DNA of 64,000 nucleotides. It comes from Fragilaria crotonensis (Eukaryota > Bacillariophyta > Fragilariophyceae > Fragilariales > Fragilariaceae). How positions within the stretch are numbered: the first letter of the stretch is position 1; every line of letters begins with the position of its first letter. Where the stretch lies: contig JAKSYS010000057.1 in assembly GCA_022925895.1 (NCBI GenBank), positions 62,001 through 126,000 on the forward strand, read 5' to 3'. Below the pieces are notes generated by a model, which saw only the letters and a program-made list of their open reading frames with translations, did no database searches and had not been told where the DNA came from. Both the position numbers and the translations under genes were made by a program. Shown here one piece after another: positions 1-10,463 of the stretch.

Positions 1-3000
1 CGCACTCTGACAAGGAAACAAAACTGTGTGTCGCGTCACCTGAAATATATGCCGACCAGTTATGTCAGCGGGAACCGCAAGACGTGGCATGGTGGCAGAG
101 TACCAATCAGGTGTGCTATCGTAGAAGATTCCAGAACCTTCATGTCCATTCGGACGAACAAATTGTTGTGGAAAGTGCACCGAAATATCCCTTTCTCCCG
201 TCCGATTGCTTGGATCCCATCTGTATAAATTGGAGTCCCATACCATGGAGGAGCTCCATATCATGTTTGGTTCCGCATGCCAGCTCCCAAGGGAAGTTCG
301 AAGGAGAAGATTCGCAGCAGATGATGACTGGTCCAGCAAGCTACGCATCAGTTTTCGCCAGAGACCGCGCTGACCCGTGGATAGACAAGGTTGTCGAGCA
401 AAAGTAAACCGAGATTTCCGATCCGGAATATGTTTGCATCTCCAGCTCAGTTGGTGTATGTGTGTACCACATGCGGTTGCGATGTCGCTGACAGTGGTGA
501 CCTGCAGATACGTACGCGCGAGGTTGAGATCGATTAGTTCTTGTCGTGACAGACCCAGTGTGGTGGCGTGTTCCATGAGGAAGCTATCGTGTTCTCGAGC
601 CGAGCAAGGAATTCGATTGGAGAGAAGGCGGATGGAGATGTTGAATGTTGAGCAAAAGTGTCGAAGATGAATAAGCCAGCAGTCACTGAGGTACGAGAGT
701 GGGCAAGTGGGAAACTGAAACAAATCAAAAGACACGCCCGCCTCAAGTTGGAGATGCCGAAGTGATATCAGCAGAACTTTGCCGACTTTGTGACCGGTGC
801 CAATGTAATTTAGGAGGGAGTGGAGTTGTGCCAGTCCCTGTTCAATCCGTAAGTCACTCAGCCCACAACCAAAGACATGTTGCGGAGCAAACGCCACTGC
901 GTGGGGATAGTGCTGATTGTATCCGAGTGCATTAAGAGTGCAAGCAGTCATAGTTGACTGTATTTTATGGAGGTCCATGTCACTCAGTGATATCACCGGA
1001 AGAGAATATTTGACCGCCGGGAGATAGAAAGAGTTGTAGAAAGCTCGGGAGAGACCCTGGGACAAGTGCGATTGTCTGAGACGTCGAGCAAGACTATCAG
1101 ATTTCTGTCGCATAATGGAAGCGTGAAGTTTAAACGTCCCCATAAAGTTCATATGGACACCGAGTCCTTTGAGTTCAGTATCATTGGTATGCCGTTTTAT
1201 AACATGGTGTTCGGGAATGTCACCGCTCGTCATAATTAATAAGGGATCGTGGGTCGATACGGTTTGGAGAACTGGCCGACCTTGTTTCCACATCCAGTAC
1301 TGTAAGGTCCACGAGCATTTGGACAGATTCAAGCTGCCGCCAGAGATGTGGAGAAGTCGTTCCCACATTTGACCAGCCTGCCGAAGGTGTTCAACCAGAT
1401 CTTCCACAGTCATATTCCCATTGGAGTCAACAATCCCCTGATTAGTCTCATCGACGAATGCTCCCACTCGCCATTCCGCTACTATTTCCTGCCATGGATC
1501 GGAGAAGGAGAGCGCCGGGATTTGGTCTTCTTTTGACATTCTATCGAGGGAGTTGAGGAGGATGACCACCAGACTTAACCATATGGCTGGCGAAGCGCCA
1601 CTTCCTTGTCCCGTTCCGAAGAGAGGTTCTTCGGGGGAGCTCGTGTATTGAGCATTCGAGATGCCGTACACATGCTTTACAGCGTAGGTCATGTTGAGTA
1701 ACGTTGCAGCTTGGCAGCGGATAACATTGGAGGGCATTCCAAGTCTTCGGCATGCGATCATGCCGAGAGATGTGATGATGCGATCGTAACACCCTGTGGC
1801 GTCATTGTCCATGTGAGCGCTGTTGGATTTTGTCTGTCTTATCAAGTCTTTTTCAAGACGAGAGAGGAAGAGTGCATCGGTGGTCATTCTACGCGGTCGT
1901 GATCCATGTTGTTGATCATTTAGAGCATTTGCACGTTCACCATTGCGGACAAGACGTTTTCCAAAGAGGATCTTAAGGAACAGGTTATAGTCTGCTTCAA
2001 AGAGATGTATCACTCTTAATTGAGTGAGGTACGGCTTGCCTTCATCTTTTTCAATCATTGGAGTGACGGACTGGGTCCATCTTTTGGGCGCAAATCCATA
2101 CTGTATCGGTAGATTTAACATGTCCGTATGGAGAGCGGCAACCTGATCGTCCAGGATGGCTGTACGGTAGTGACCGAGATGGCGTCCGGAAGGGGAGGTG
2201 GATGTGCATTCCTTCCACTTCTTCACGTTAGATTTGAATTCATCGACTGTGATAGTGGATTTAATGTCCACCACTGATGTAGGACGTTTGCATTCTTCCA
2301 AAAAAACTTGGCGTTCTCGTGTCATAGGAATACCCATATGGGCAATACAGAAGCCCGATACTATATTGTCGGCCTCCTCGGTTAGTCCATCATATCCCAC
2401 CATCTCGTACAGCTCGCCATGTCCAAAGGGAGTATCCTGTGCTTGACGAAACCAGCTTCGATTATATGTGAGGAGTTCGTGTTCTATTTCATCACAATCC
2501 AAAAGAGTCTTATATTCAACCGAGAGCTTGTCCGCTTGCGCCATCTGAATCAGGTTAGCCTTGGATAGAGTTCCATCAGGTTGACAATATTTGGCCGCAA
2601 CTTGGTTGTTCTTAACGCCGACAGGAACGAACAGTTTGGATAATCCGGCAGGTCGTGTAGCAGAAGTAGAGGAGCAAATGGCACGAAATGGTTTCCTCAT
2701 CTGCTCTGTATTTAGAAGTTGACGTATCCTTCGTATCTTATTGTTGTTGGCAGCAGCGTTATCTCTTCCTGTTATTGGCAAAGACTGATGCATTTCCAAA
2801 TTCGAGTGAAGATGTGTAGCACGATAATCAAACGCGGAGTCGCGTACCTTTTTTAGCGTTGCCATAGCCTCCTTCCATTGAGTTTTGACGAGAGCCAATG
2901 TGTCACCAAGTTCATCCACGAGCAAAATGTGAAGGGATTGCAAACGTTGTCTTAATCGAGTGAGGACAGAGGACATTTGAGTTCCACTGTCCAATGCTTT

Positions 3001-4401
3001 CAGCCTGAGATTCCAGTATCTTGCCAGAAGTCCAGCTTCCCTTAGTTTTGGAGACCACGCGTACTTTCCTGATGGTCGTTTGGCTTCTTTCTCAGCGTGG
3101 AGCATAGCACGTGTAACATCTCTGTCAATTGCATCATAGCTTTCTTTGCATTGATCAGGAGATAGGGAGGGAGCAACCGTGATGAGGTCTCGTACACGAC
3201 CTTCAATTTTGTGGTCAGTGAAATATGTTTTTATCGCCTCCAGGTAGCGGTCGACTGAGACTTGATTTTCCGAATTAAGGCCTCTGGCTGGGGAGGGAGT
3301 AATTGCATCGACAGCTCCCATGAGTTCTGTAAAATCGAGGTCGATAAACAAGCCGCGATGTTTGGAGAATATGCCGTTGTCATATGCCAGGTAACCAGCT
3401 CGTCGAACCCATTGGGCCACCGCGGGGGTTCCCAGCATATAATCAATCTTTCTATCATGGCCATATTTATACGTGGCCGGAGGTAAGGATGGACCCAAAC
3501 AGTGTAAATTGGTCAGAGTGCATTCTTCCATAAGGTATCGGATGCCATGCGAGGAATCCTGTCCTGGAGTTTCGTTGGCGTCAAGAGAGACGAGTACTTC
3601 ATGACCCGCCGATTGCAGCTCATTGATGAGGGCAGTGATGTCCGTTATGAATTTTTTCCGGACATTTGGTTTCTTGACTCCTTGTGACAACAATAGCGCA
3701 TACTGTTGGTCATAGAAGCCGAATCCAGCTTGTGGTTGTTGCCGAGGGCTGCGATAGGCCGTTAGGACTGTTAACCTTTTGTTCCGCCTGCCAAGAAAAG
3801 TAAGGCCCGACCATCTTCCTAATCCAGTTGTATCTTCGAGAATTTTTCCAGTGCTGCGAGTGGCCCATTTGCCCGTCGTTGCCATGAAGGTACCGCCTGG
3901 TTGGTAGCTGCTGCATCGGTTAGTTTTGTCTATTGGGAGGACACTGGACGAGAAGGCACTCCGAGCGGTTTTGAAGTGGGACCTAATAGGTTGAGTTAGA
4001 CTTCGGCGAACATTCATATTTGAGAAGGCAAGCCCAGGATCCGCCCAACAAAATGTACTAACATGAAATTGAGCCATGCTGGAGACATAGAGATCAATTT
4101 CATCGGCGTCATGTCGAAGCCCATCAATGTTTTGGAAGTAGATACGATGACATTCTTCTGGATGTGAATTGATAGAATCGCCCCATGAGAGATCTTCCAC
4201 GACGGCTGCTGGTTCATGAAGCGAAGGAAAAAAATCAAGCAAGGTACTATTGCAAGTGCGAGTGGTTTGGTTGACAGAAAGGGAAGAGCTGAGGGCTTGG
4301 AGTGATGACGAGCACTGTCCATCACCACCAAGAAGACTGACTCGATGGGTTTCTCCGAGGGGAGATAACACCTGAGCCAGAACTAGTGCACCAAAGATCA
4401 A
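1..4401 (-). CDS. LINE A ORF2: APE endonuclease-reverse transcriptase (partial, runs off left edge)
   Basis: I translated this strand line by line; the frame is open from about 4450 to base 1, at least 1467 codons from a TTG at 4401. Endonuclease signatures come first: YFQNIDGL near 4140, TGLGRWSGLTF near 3820, a VSLDANE acidic motif near 3580, RKIDYMLG near 3450 and KHRGLFIDLD near 3340. The RT follows: SPSGRHLGHYR near 2190, a motif-A region DNDATGCYDRI near 1790, motif B GTGQGSGASPAIW near 1600 and the catalytic turn AFVDETN near 1450. That turn is usually [YF]xDD; here the second Asp is Glu, while LINE B keeps FVDD. No ATG precedes the endonuclease. The frame starts in an overlap with ORF1: the ORF1 stop TGA (4398-4400) overlaps TTG (4399-4401). 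A thumb/connection-like segment is read at 1-700; RNase H is presumed beyond the edge. Confidence 0.85.
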   Translation of the reverse strand, partial: MIFGALVLAQVLSPLGETHRVSLLGGDGQCSSSLQALSSSLSVNQTTRTCNSTLLDFFPSLHEPAAVVEDLSWGDSINSHPEECHRIYFQNIDGLRHDADEIDLYVSSMAQFHVSTFCWADPGLAFSNMNVRRSLTQPIRSHFKTARSAFSSSVLPIDKTNRCSSYQPGGTFMATTGKWATRSTGKILEDTTGLGRWSGLTFLGRRNKRLTVLTAYRSPRQQPQAGFGFYDQQYALLLSQGVKKPNVRKKFITDITALINELQSAGHEVLVSLDANETPGQDSSHGIRYLMEECTLTNLHCLGPSLPPATYKYGHDRKIDYMLGTPAVAQWVRRAGYLAYDNGIFSKHRGLFIDLDFTELMGAVDAITPSPARGLNSENQVSVDRYLEAIKTYFTDHKIEGRVRDLITVAPSLSPDQCKESYDAIDRDVTRAMLHAEKEAKRPSGKYAWSPKLREAGLLARYWNLRLKALDSGTQMSSVLTRLRQRLQSLHILLVDELGDTLALVKTQWKEAMATLKKVRDSAFDYRATHLHSNLEMHQSLPITGRDNAAANNNKIRRIRQLLNTEQMRKPFRAICSSTSATRPAGLSKLFVPVGVKNNQVAAKYCQPDGTLSKANLIQMAQADKLSVEYKTLLDCDEIEHELLTYNRSWFRQAQDTPFGHGELYEMVGYDGLTEEADNIVSGFCIAHMGIPMTRERQVFLEECKRPTSVVDIKSTITVDEFKSNVKKWKECTSTSPSGRHLGHYRTAILDDQVAALHTDMLNLPIQYGFAPKRWTQSVTPMIEKDEGKPYLTQLRVIHLFEADYNLFLKILFGKRLVRNGERANALNDQQHGSRPRRMTTDALFLSRLEKDLIRQTKSNSAHMDNDATGCYDRIITSLGMIACRRLGMPSNVIRCQAATLLNMTYAVKHVYGISNAQYTSSPEEPLFGTGQGSGASPAIWLSLVVILLNSLDRMSKEDQIPALSFSDPWQEIVAEWRVGAFVDETNQGIVDSNGNMTVEDLVEHLRQAGQMWERLLHISGGSLNLSKCSWTLQYWMWKQGRPVLQTVSTHDPLLIMTSGDIPEHHVIKRHTNDTELKGLGVHMNFMGTFKLHASIMRQKSDSLARRLRQSHLSQGLSRAFYNSFYLPAVKYSLPVISLSDMDLHKIQSTMTACTLNALGYNQHYPHAVAFAPQHVFGCGLSDLRIEQGLAQLHSLLNYIGTGHKVGKVLLISLRHLQLEAGVSFDLFQFPTCPLSYLSDCWLIHLRHFCSTFNISIRLLSNRIPCSAREHDSFLMEHATTLGLSRQELIDLNLARTYLQVTTVSDIATACGTHIHQLSWRCKHIPDRKSRFTFARQPCLSTGQRGLWRKLMRSLLDQSSSAANLLLRTSLGSWHAEPNMIWSSSMVWDSNLYRWDPSNRTGERDISVHFPQQFVRPNGHEGSGIFYDSTPDWYSATMPRLAVPADITGRHIFQVTRHTVLFPCQSA

Positions 4402-6974
4402 AATGATCCTTCTCCGCTTGAGCCCATGGAGTCGTTGTATTGAAGGCGCAAGTCGGGAGAGGCCGTTGGTTTACGGCGTTTAGGTCGGTTGTTTTTTGTG
4501 GGAGTACTCAGGAGTGAGAGTGCTACCGTGTTACTTTCACCGCCGGTGGCAGGGAAGAGTTGTATGCCACCCATCACCTCGCCGGTTGGCTTATCAGCAA
4601 TAATAGAAGGCCATTCGAGTGTCGGAGACGGAGGAGATGTAGTAGAAGATGGAGCTTCTTGCTTGTTGCCTGCGGTCAGGGTTGTAAGCATATTTTGAAT
4701 GCTTAGTACCGCTGTTTCAATTCCATCGAGTCGAGCATGTGCAGAAGCGATGGTGTGTGTTGGGGAATTCCCAGAAAGATGTGACAATGTGTTGGACGCT
4801 CTGGATTGGGACATTTTTGATTGTTGCTCAGTGGTCGATGAGGCCTTCGAGTTTGTGGTACTCATGGACGCAAGTTTCGCCTCAAGGTGATCAATTCTTT
4901 GCTGCTGTTGTATTTCTCGAAGGTTACCACTATTCATTTTTCGAGATGCTTTGTGATACTCGTGACGTTGTATGGTCTCCTGGAGTGGTTTTTTCCAAGC
5001 AATAGGTCCTTTAGGACTTTTTGACGTAGCGCCAGTGATAGATGACTCCGGCGACAAAAACGTGGCTGCATCATCTGATCGCTCCGAGGGAGTTCGCTTC
5101 TTGATCTTCTTCGCCAGAATAGTATCTATATTTTTTGTAAATACTGTCATTGGGATATCGGGATCCGCCAGTACGGTGTCCTGATACATCTTTGTGGCAT
5201 GAGCGAGGGCTGGGTTCTGGCGTTGCCAGTACTGTTGTAGCTCAAGAATAGTTTGGTGATGAGATGCCGACGGAGTGATGAGTACCGCGGATCCATCAAT
5301 TGTTCCGTTTTCCAAATCGACTTCGAGGGGAATACCATCTTTATCACAAAGACTTTTTGCCCATTGTCGAGGGGAGCGGGTAACAGTTTCTCCCGAGTTA
5401 AGATGTTCGATCACCTGGAGGTCAATCTGACGACTTGCAGGGAAAGGAATGAACATTATGTCTGACAGATATTCGTGATGGACTTTATAGATTTTTTCAT
5501 GCTCGCCTTTCTTTATCTGGTTTGCTCCCAGAGCCAGTCGGGAGATAAAAATCTCTGGATTAGAGCCTGTACCATTGAGTGCGGTGCTGAGAGCTTGAGC
5601 AACCTCGACAGCAACACTGCGTCCACAGCGAACCGTCAGGATTGGTGTCTTTTTACCTGCCGGATCTTTGTGCTGGCGCATTTTTATGTCAAACGCAGGG
5701 ACTGCAGCCGAGAGTACTTCAGTACGTAAGTATTTTAAGTAATGAGTGCGCTGAGTCACTGATGCATCTTTTAAAAGAATGTCACCTATGAAAACCGGTT
5801 CTCCGTGGTGGGCCAGGATATACGAGGGATCGAAAGTCATATTCTCGCCACGTTTGGCTTTCTTTTGTTCTTTGGATTGTAGGACCTGTATGAGTTGCTT
5901 TCCAGTTGCATTGACTCGAAAGCTGAAATAAAAGCACTGTTGCGCAGTCACAGGAACAACCCGAATACTTAGGAACTTGGATAGTTGAGTTGGAGAAATA
6001 GTCTGATCCGGTGCCAACTGATCCGTTTGCCACTCAATCATCCAGGAATGTTGGGTGTTGAATGTTGACAGTAATGGTGCCAGCCTGGAATACATCTGTG
6101 CTGTCGAAGCTTTCAGAGCATGGAAGTCCTTGGGAGCCCAACGAGCTTCGATGCGAACGGGAGCATTCACTTTGCTTGGTCCTTTGTGATCTGTATCCGT
6201 TGCTTGTGCGGACGGAGTCACTGAATGTTGTCCTTTCTTTGTGCGAATCCGAGGAATTGTCGCAGAGGGCAAACCGGGTTCGAGCAGTGGAATAGATTTC
6301 ACAATGTCTTGAAACTCTTGTGTAGTTGGGCTGAGAATGCCTGTGGCGGTGGAGGGACTAGGATCCGCCTTTGAGTGCTCAGTAAGAGGTGCTTCTTTGA
6401 TGGCTCCGGCACATGAAGCCTCTGAGGTCATTTCGACATCCTGCTGGGAGCTGGTGTCAAGTTTAGTGGGCGGTGAGAACGGTAGTAGCTCTTCATCATT
6501 GACTTGACGATCTTCCGGACTGAGATTACGAAGATATTCGTCCATCTCAACGACAGACATATCAAAGTACCCTGGGAATGTTGTTTGGAGAGCAGCTTCG
6601 ATACCGACGATCTGGGCCATAAGGAATTTATCGACTGGAGCTTTATGCTCTAAATGTAGACGATAGTATCGTCCCAATCGAAGATTGTATTCGAGCGTAG
6701 ACTCAGAATCCCGAGTTGCAAGATACTTAGATGGGCTTGCAAATTGTTGGATGCCGAAGACGACATATGAGTTCCAGTCTTTGACTGACAACGTTTTGTA
6801 AGCTTTAGTGTAGTTTCTAGCGCGGAGCGCCAAGGTGTCCGATGATGTGGTTTTGCCACCAATCAGAGGGGGGGGAGCCTTGTACCCCAATGGAGGTAAG
6901 GCAGATAAGGCAGCAGCAATTTGAGGTTTCAAGGAGAACTTCGAACCGCTGCGCGGGCGTTGCTTTTCCACCAT
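4398..6974 (-). CDS. LINE A ORF1 protein
   Basis: Predicted 858-residue protein. I chose the ATG at 6974 because it sits in a strong Kozak context (CCACCATGG); the open frame upstream has only GTG. It matches LINE B ORF1 (59046-61799) in position and layout. Both have an N-terminal region with a W-rich block, a central region with QLSKFLSIRVVP- and RVNATGKQLIQVLQ-type segments, then a Ser/Thr/Gln-rich C-terminal third with a likely coiled coil around a QQQRIDHLEAKLAS segment. I see no CCHC zinc knuckle and no RRM that I can name, so nucleic-acid binding is assumed from its position in the element. The stop overlaps the presumed ORF2 start by two bases. Confidence 0.75.
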   Translation of the reverse strand: MVEKQRPRSGSKFSLKPQIAAALSALPPLGYKAPPPLIGGKTTSSDTLALRARNYTKAYKTLSVKDWNSYVVFGIQQFASPSKYLATRDSESTLEYNLRLGRYYRLHLEHKAPVDKFLMAQIVGIEAALQTTFPGYFDMSVVEMDEYLRNLSPEDRQVNDEELLPFSPPTKLDTSSQQDVEMTSEASCAGAIKEAPLTEHSKADPSPSTATGILSPTTQEFQDIVKSIPLLEPGLPSATIPRIRTKKGQHSVTPSAQATDTDHKGPSKVNAPVRIEARWAPKDFHALKASTAQMYSRLAPLLSTFNTQHSWMIEWQTDQLAPDQTISPTQLSKFLSIRVVPVTAQQCFYFSFRVNATGKQLIQVLQSKEQKKAKRGENMTFDPSYILAHHGEPVFIGDILLKDASVTQRTHYLKYLRTEVLSAAVPAFDIKMRQHKDPAGKKTPILTVRCGRSVAVEVAQALSTALNGTGSNPEIFISRLALGANQIKKGEHEKIYKVHHEYLSDIMFIPFPASRQIDLQVIEHLNSGETVTRSPRQWAKSLCDKDGIPLEVDLENGTIDGSAVLITPSASHHQTILELQQYWQRQNPALAHATKMYQDTVLADPDIPMTVFTKNIDTILAKKIKKRTPSERSDDAATFLSPESSITGATSKSPKGPIAWKKPLQETIQRHEYHKASRKMNSGNLREIQQQQRIDHLEAKLASMSTTNSKASSTTEQQSKMSQSRASNTLSHLSGNSPTHTIASAHARLDGIETAVLSIQNMLTTLTAGNKQEAPSSTTSPPSPTLEWPSIIADKPTGEVMGGIQLFPATGGESNTVALSLLSTPTKNNRPKRRKPTASPDLRLQYNDSMGSSGEGSF

Positions 6975-7100
6975 GGTGGATGGCTGACAATCTTCGTGCA
7001 GATTCACTAATAAAACGGACGACGGACAGAACGTTGGTTAAAAATCTTCTAACTAAAAATTGTGTCTACTCTTCTGACACCACAAAAGGAGTCTCCTTTG

Positions 7101-9206
7101 TTACTGGTGCAGCAACTGCATAGACATAACAAATGAGCACTTGTTTGGATGGTGGGATGATCTGTTGGATAACTCCTTAGTACTCAACCTGCCAGACTGA
7201 CCCTGCCATCATGGCAAAACAGTCAAGGCAGGAACCTTTTTGATGCAACTGCTTCAATGCATACAGCAACAATGGAAGATGAATCAATTTAAATACCATT
7301 TCAATCCTAAGAAATGACAATATTCCTCTTCACCCAAACCCCAAAGAACAGGAGCTTTAGGGTTAATGTCATGTATTACTAGCAACGTTAGAAAACAACA
7401 ACCTGAGCATACTATGCAGCAACTTCCTTCATTCCTTCTTCTGGCTGGTCTGGCAGCTGTGATTACATCCCACGGAGCCTTTCTCCCTACTCCATACTCC
7501 TACGCTTTAGCTGGCGGCACTGCCCTGCCTGATGCTCATACAAGGTGGTCCACTCATTATTGTTTCAGCAAAATAGCAGGATAGAGCGAGGCACTTCTGA
7601 AGTTGTTATAATCAAAATCACTATCATTATGATCCCAGCCATCAACATTGTGACTCCGGTCTGAGGAGTCTTGCCGTGGTCATCCTTGGGTGGTCGCTTG
7701 GAATCTGGGCCTTTCTTTTGACATTTGTGACAACTCTGTGATGTGGCTAATATGGTCCCTCATCATGTCAGTAACACTGGCGGGTGATGGCCACTCCACT
7801 GGCAGGCAGTAGGCCCAGCATAGTACCAGGAACAATTCTCTTGCTTCCATTTGATTAAAAGGCTGAACACAACAGCCAGGATCACTGAGAAGTTGTTTGT
7901 TCTCCCACGGAGGAAAATTGCTGTCGAGGTTGCCGTATGGCTCCTGGCAAGTACAGTCACACAGCCGAGTAGGAATGCAGTGCTATTGGCTGCTGAACGG
8001 ACAACGGCTTCTGGCTCAATATTTGCAAGCTCAGTATTGATCATATTAGCTTGGTTCATTCCATGCTCTGAGGCAATAATTGCACGGCGCTTGGCCACAA
8101 CACAGCAGATGCTTTTGACGAGGACATCAAGCAGTACTAGGGGGGTCCTGGAAGTGCTTATCCAAAGCATTTGATGGTTACAAACTTGCCATGTGCGCAG
8201 TTTTGAAGTGCTTGAGCTCTTCACGAATGGAGACAGGTCAGGGGAAAGAAACTCTGGCTTGAAAGTGAAAGGCCAATGCCCTAGTACCTGAGTGCCATGA
8301 GCAATCTGCACCTTGCTTCTACTACAAGTATTACCATCCTGAAAGTAGATGGTATCATAGGAGGAATGATCACATCAAATGTGCAGCATTGTGCCCAGAC
8401 AAGTGAGTATAGAGTCTTGATATTTTCATGTAGGTGGGAAAGTGTTTGAGTATCTGTTGCTTCATCATGGAATACTACTTGCATGCTTGTTCAATATTTT
8501 GCCTGGACAGCTGGACAGTCATGGACAAGCATCCAGCCCAGTCATCTGTCTGTCCTGCAGCCACTTCGTGACTTCCCACTTCCCATGTGAAGACGTATCG
8601 AGGATCCCAGATATTTGTGAGTGCAGTACCCCTGTACCTGCTCTGGTTATGGGGTGATAACTTCAGTTGTCAGGCCTTGACAAAATCAGCAAAGTAAAGT
8701 TATGAGTTTAGGTTCTAAATAAACTCGTCTCCAGCAGCAGGTTCCCTTTTCTGTCTCTCCAGAACCTTCTCCAGCCTTCTTCCTTCCTCGGGACTCTGTC
8801 CTGTTCTTACCAGCAGCTCTTTTATAATGGACTTCTGTCCATTCTCCTACTTGTTAAATGTTTTCCACTGACTTTCCGGTGTTGTCGGCCTCTGATGAAA
8901 TCTTGGAATGTTGGACTTTTTGGAATTCCATTGTGCGATTAATTTCGAAATCTTTTTCCCAGTTCAGTTGTGCTATCAATTCCGATTTCACGTCTGACTC
9001 GAATCTGACATTCCGTCTGAACTTCGCATCTCTTACATGTTGTAATGTTCGCCAACGACAGTATTTACTGTCTCACCGGTACGTGGCTTATCCAGTAGAA
9101 TTCTATCCTCGACAACGAAGGTCACAACTCGTTTTCATTCCAAATGCTCGTTACTGTGCCCTGCCGACCAGGATGGACATTGCGATTGAAAACGACTTGT
9201 ACCTCA
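7101..9206. other. Gap with no firm gene; possible decayed coding remnant on the minus strand
   Basis: About 2.1 kb between LINE A and the transporter. The minus strand has an open frame at 7763-8311 (182 codons, two hydrophobic stretches). In another frame at about 7566-7738 there is a CHKCQKKG motif followed by a hydrophobic run (MLMAGIIMIVILI) and a stop. The pieces could be fragments of an old membrane-protein gene, but there is no recognisable domain and no consistent frame. A further plus-strand open frame at 8858-9325 overlaps the start of the transporter and is unlikely to be coding. Confidence 0.25.
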
Positions 9207-10463
9207 ATGATGACATCAATGACTTCGACCTACGGTCTCGGACTGCTCTTTATTGTACTGGTGACACTTATCTGGAGCGTTTCGTCAATGGTGGTGCAGT
9301 TCCTATACACAGACGAGAACTTTGATTCTCCATTTTTATTAACGTACATTGGAACAACTCTCTTCGTGGTGTTCCTACCGTCGCGGTTGATATGGGAGAG
9401 GTGGCGGAGATGTTGTTTTTCGAGTTCGTCGGGCATTGATCTGGACGATGAAATTATTCCCTGGAGAACCAACGACTCGTACGAGCACATTCCTTCGCAG
9501 TCTACTATTCCAGCAGAGAATGGTTTCACCATCGAACCCGACAATCGGCGCACAAAGGTTATACTACTCAGTCACTGGCAACATTTTTGCATAGCGTTGA
9601 AAATCGCCCCAGTCTGGTTCATCAGCAATTTCGCCTACAACGCGTCATTGAAGTATACCTCAATTACCTCATCGACTGTCTTGGCAAGTACAGGATCGCT
9701 CTTTACCTTTCTGTTCGCGATTATTTCGAGGGACGAAAGATTTTCTCTCCTGGGATTTTCGGGCGTCATGTTTGGGGTGGTCGGTAGTGCGCTGACCGGA
9801 TGGTCCGATGTTGGTAATGACAGCGACAACATTCCTTCCAACAATACCACATCTCTACATGGTGGGCATTTTGGAACCGCTCCCCACTTTCGAGCACATG
9901 GCAATCCATTTGAAGGCCATGCCATGATCGGCGACTTCCTCGGCTTGCTATCAGCGTTGGGATACGGTACATATACAGTCATGATTCGAGTCTTATGCCC
10001 GCACGATGAGAGCTCGTATTCCATGCAGTTGCTTCTGGGCTACATCGGTCTTGTGAACGGGCTGTCTCTATTACCCGTCACTGTATACCTCATGTTTGTA
10101 AGCTCGTCATCCACAACTATGACGAACTTGACTTGGTTAGTGTTTGGATACCTAGTTGCAAAAGGAATGTTGGACAATGTGCTTTCCGACTATTTATGGG
10201 CGCGAGCCGTCATTTTGACCAGCGCCACAGTCGCCACCGTCGGTCTGGGTCTGACAATTCCACTAGCCTTCTTCAGTGATTGGTTTATGGGACATGACAA
10301 TGTTGTCAACGTACGGTCGATCTGTGGTGCCCTTTTTGTTCTGATCGGCTTCGCGCTCGTTAATGTTGGGTTCAACAGTGACGATTCTGTCAACGGAAAT
10401 GAGGACGAGTCCAATGACGCTTTACCTATCGATAACGCGGTTGTGGTTGGGACTCCTGAATAG
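9207..10463 (+). CDS. SLC35F-type DMT-superfamily transporter
   Basis: 418 residues from the ATG at 9207 (another ATG follows at once); the open frame extends to 9144 but the extra residues are polar and not hydrophobic. The protein has about ten hydrophobic segments: one at about residues 8-30, one at 41-56, a run of pairs from about 125 to 200, then 235-400. A polar loop of about 65 residues follows TM2. The pattern, with a segment like APVWFISNFAYNASLKYTS and a second half containing LWARAVILTSATVATVGLGL, fits the SLC35F5/THI74 branch of the drug/metabolite transporter superfamily. These are membrane carriers whose substrates are mostly unknown; no ligand should be inferred. Single exon. 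The 3' end is 321 bp from the convergent NmrA-like gene. Confidence 0.8.
   Translation: MMTSMTSTYGLGLLFIVLVTLIWSVSSMVVQFLYTDENFDSPFLLTYIGTTLFVVFLPSRLIWERWRRCCFSSSSGIDLDDEIIPWRTNDSYEHIPSQSTIPAENGFTIEPDNRRTKVILLSHWQHFCIALKIAPVWFISNFAYNASLKYTSITSSTVLASTGSLFTFLFAIISRDERFSLLGFSGVMFGVVGSALTGWSDVGNDSDNIPSNNTTSLHGGHFGTAPHFRAHGNPFEGHAMIGDFLGLLSALGYGTYTVMIRVLCPHDESSYSMQLLLGYIGLVNGLSLLPVTVYLMFVSSSSTTMTNLTWLVFGYLVAKGMLDNVLSDYLWARAVILTSATVATVGLGLTIPLAFFSDWFMGHDNVVNVRSICGALFVLIGFALVNVGFNSDDSVNGNEDESNDALPIDNAVVVGTPE

Larger units (their letters stand above)
1..7100 (-). mobile_element. LINE A, non-LTR retrotransposon, 5' part (truncated by window edge)
   Basis: ORF1 followed by ORF2, both on the minus strand, with the order and sequence of the second copy (LINE B) at about 53000-62063. 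ORF2 carries an APE-type endonuclease then a reverse transcriptase; the 3' end, where LINE B has RNase H, lies outside the window. The right limit is approximate: it is set by a 5' leader block (about 7012-7080) shared with LINE B (about 61838-61900). No target-site duplication can be seen because the left end is missing. ORF1 and ORF2 are both open, so the copy is young or under selection, but the polymerase motif is altered (see ORF2). Confidence 0.88.

Noticed and set aside
4396-4412. Programmed slippery-site frameshift between LINE A ORF1 and ORF2
   Set aside because: No X-XXY-YYZ heptamer fits in the overlap; stop-restart coupling, seen in the same place in LINE B, explains it better.
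7763-8311. 182-codon minus-strand frame as an intact gene
   Set aside because: Flanking pieces in other frames look as coding as this one; no recognisable domain. Kept only as a possible decayed remnant.
8858-9325. 155-codon plus-strand frame overlapping the transporter start
   Set aside because: No membrane segments or domain; the transporter frame overlapping it carries the real first TM helix.
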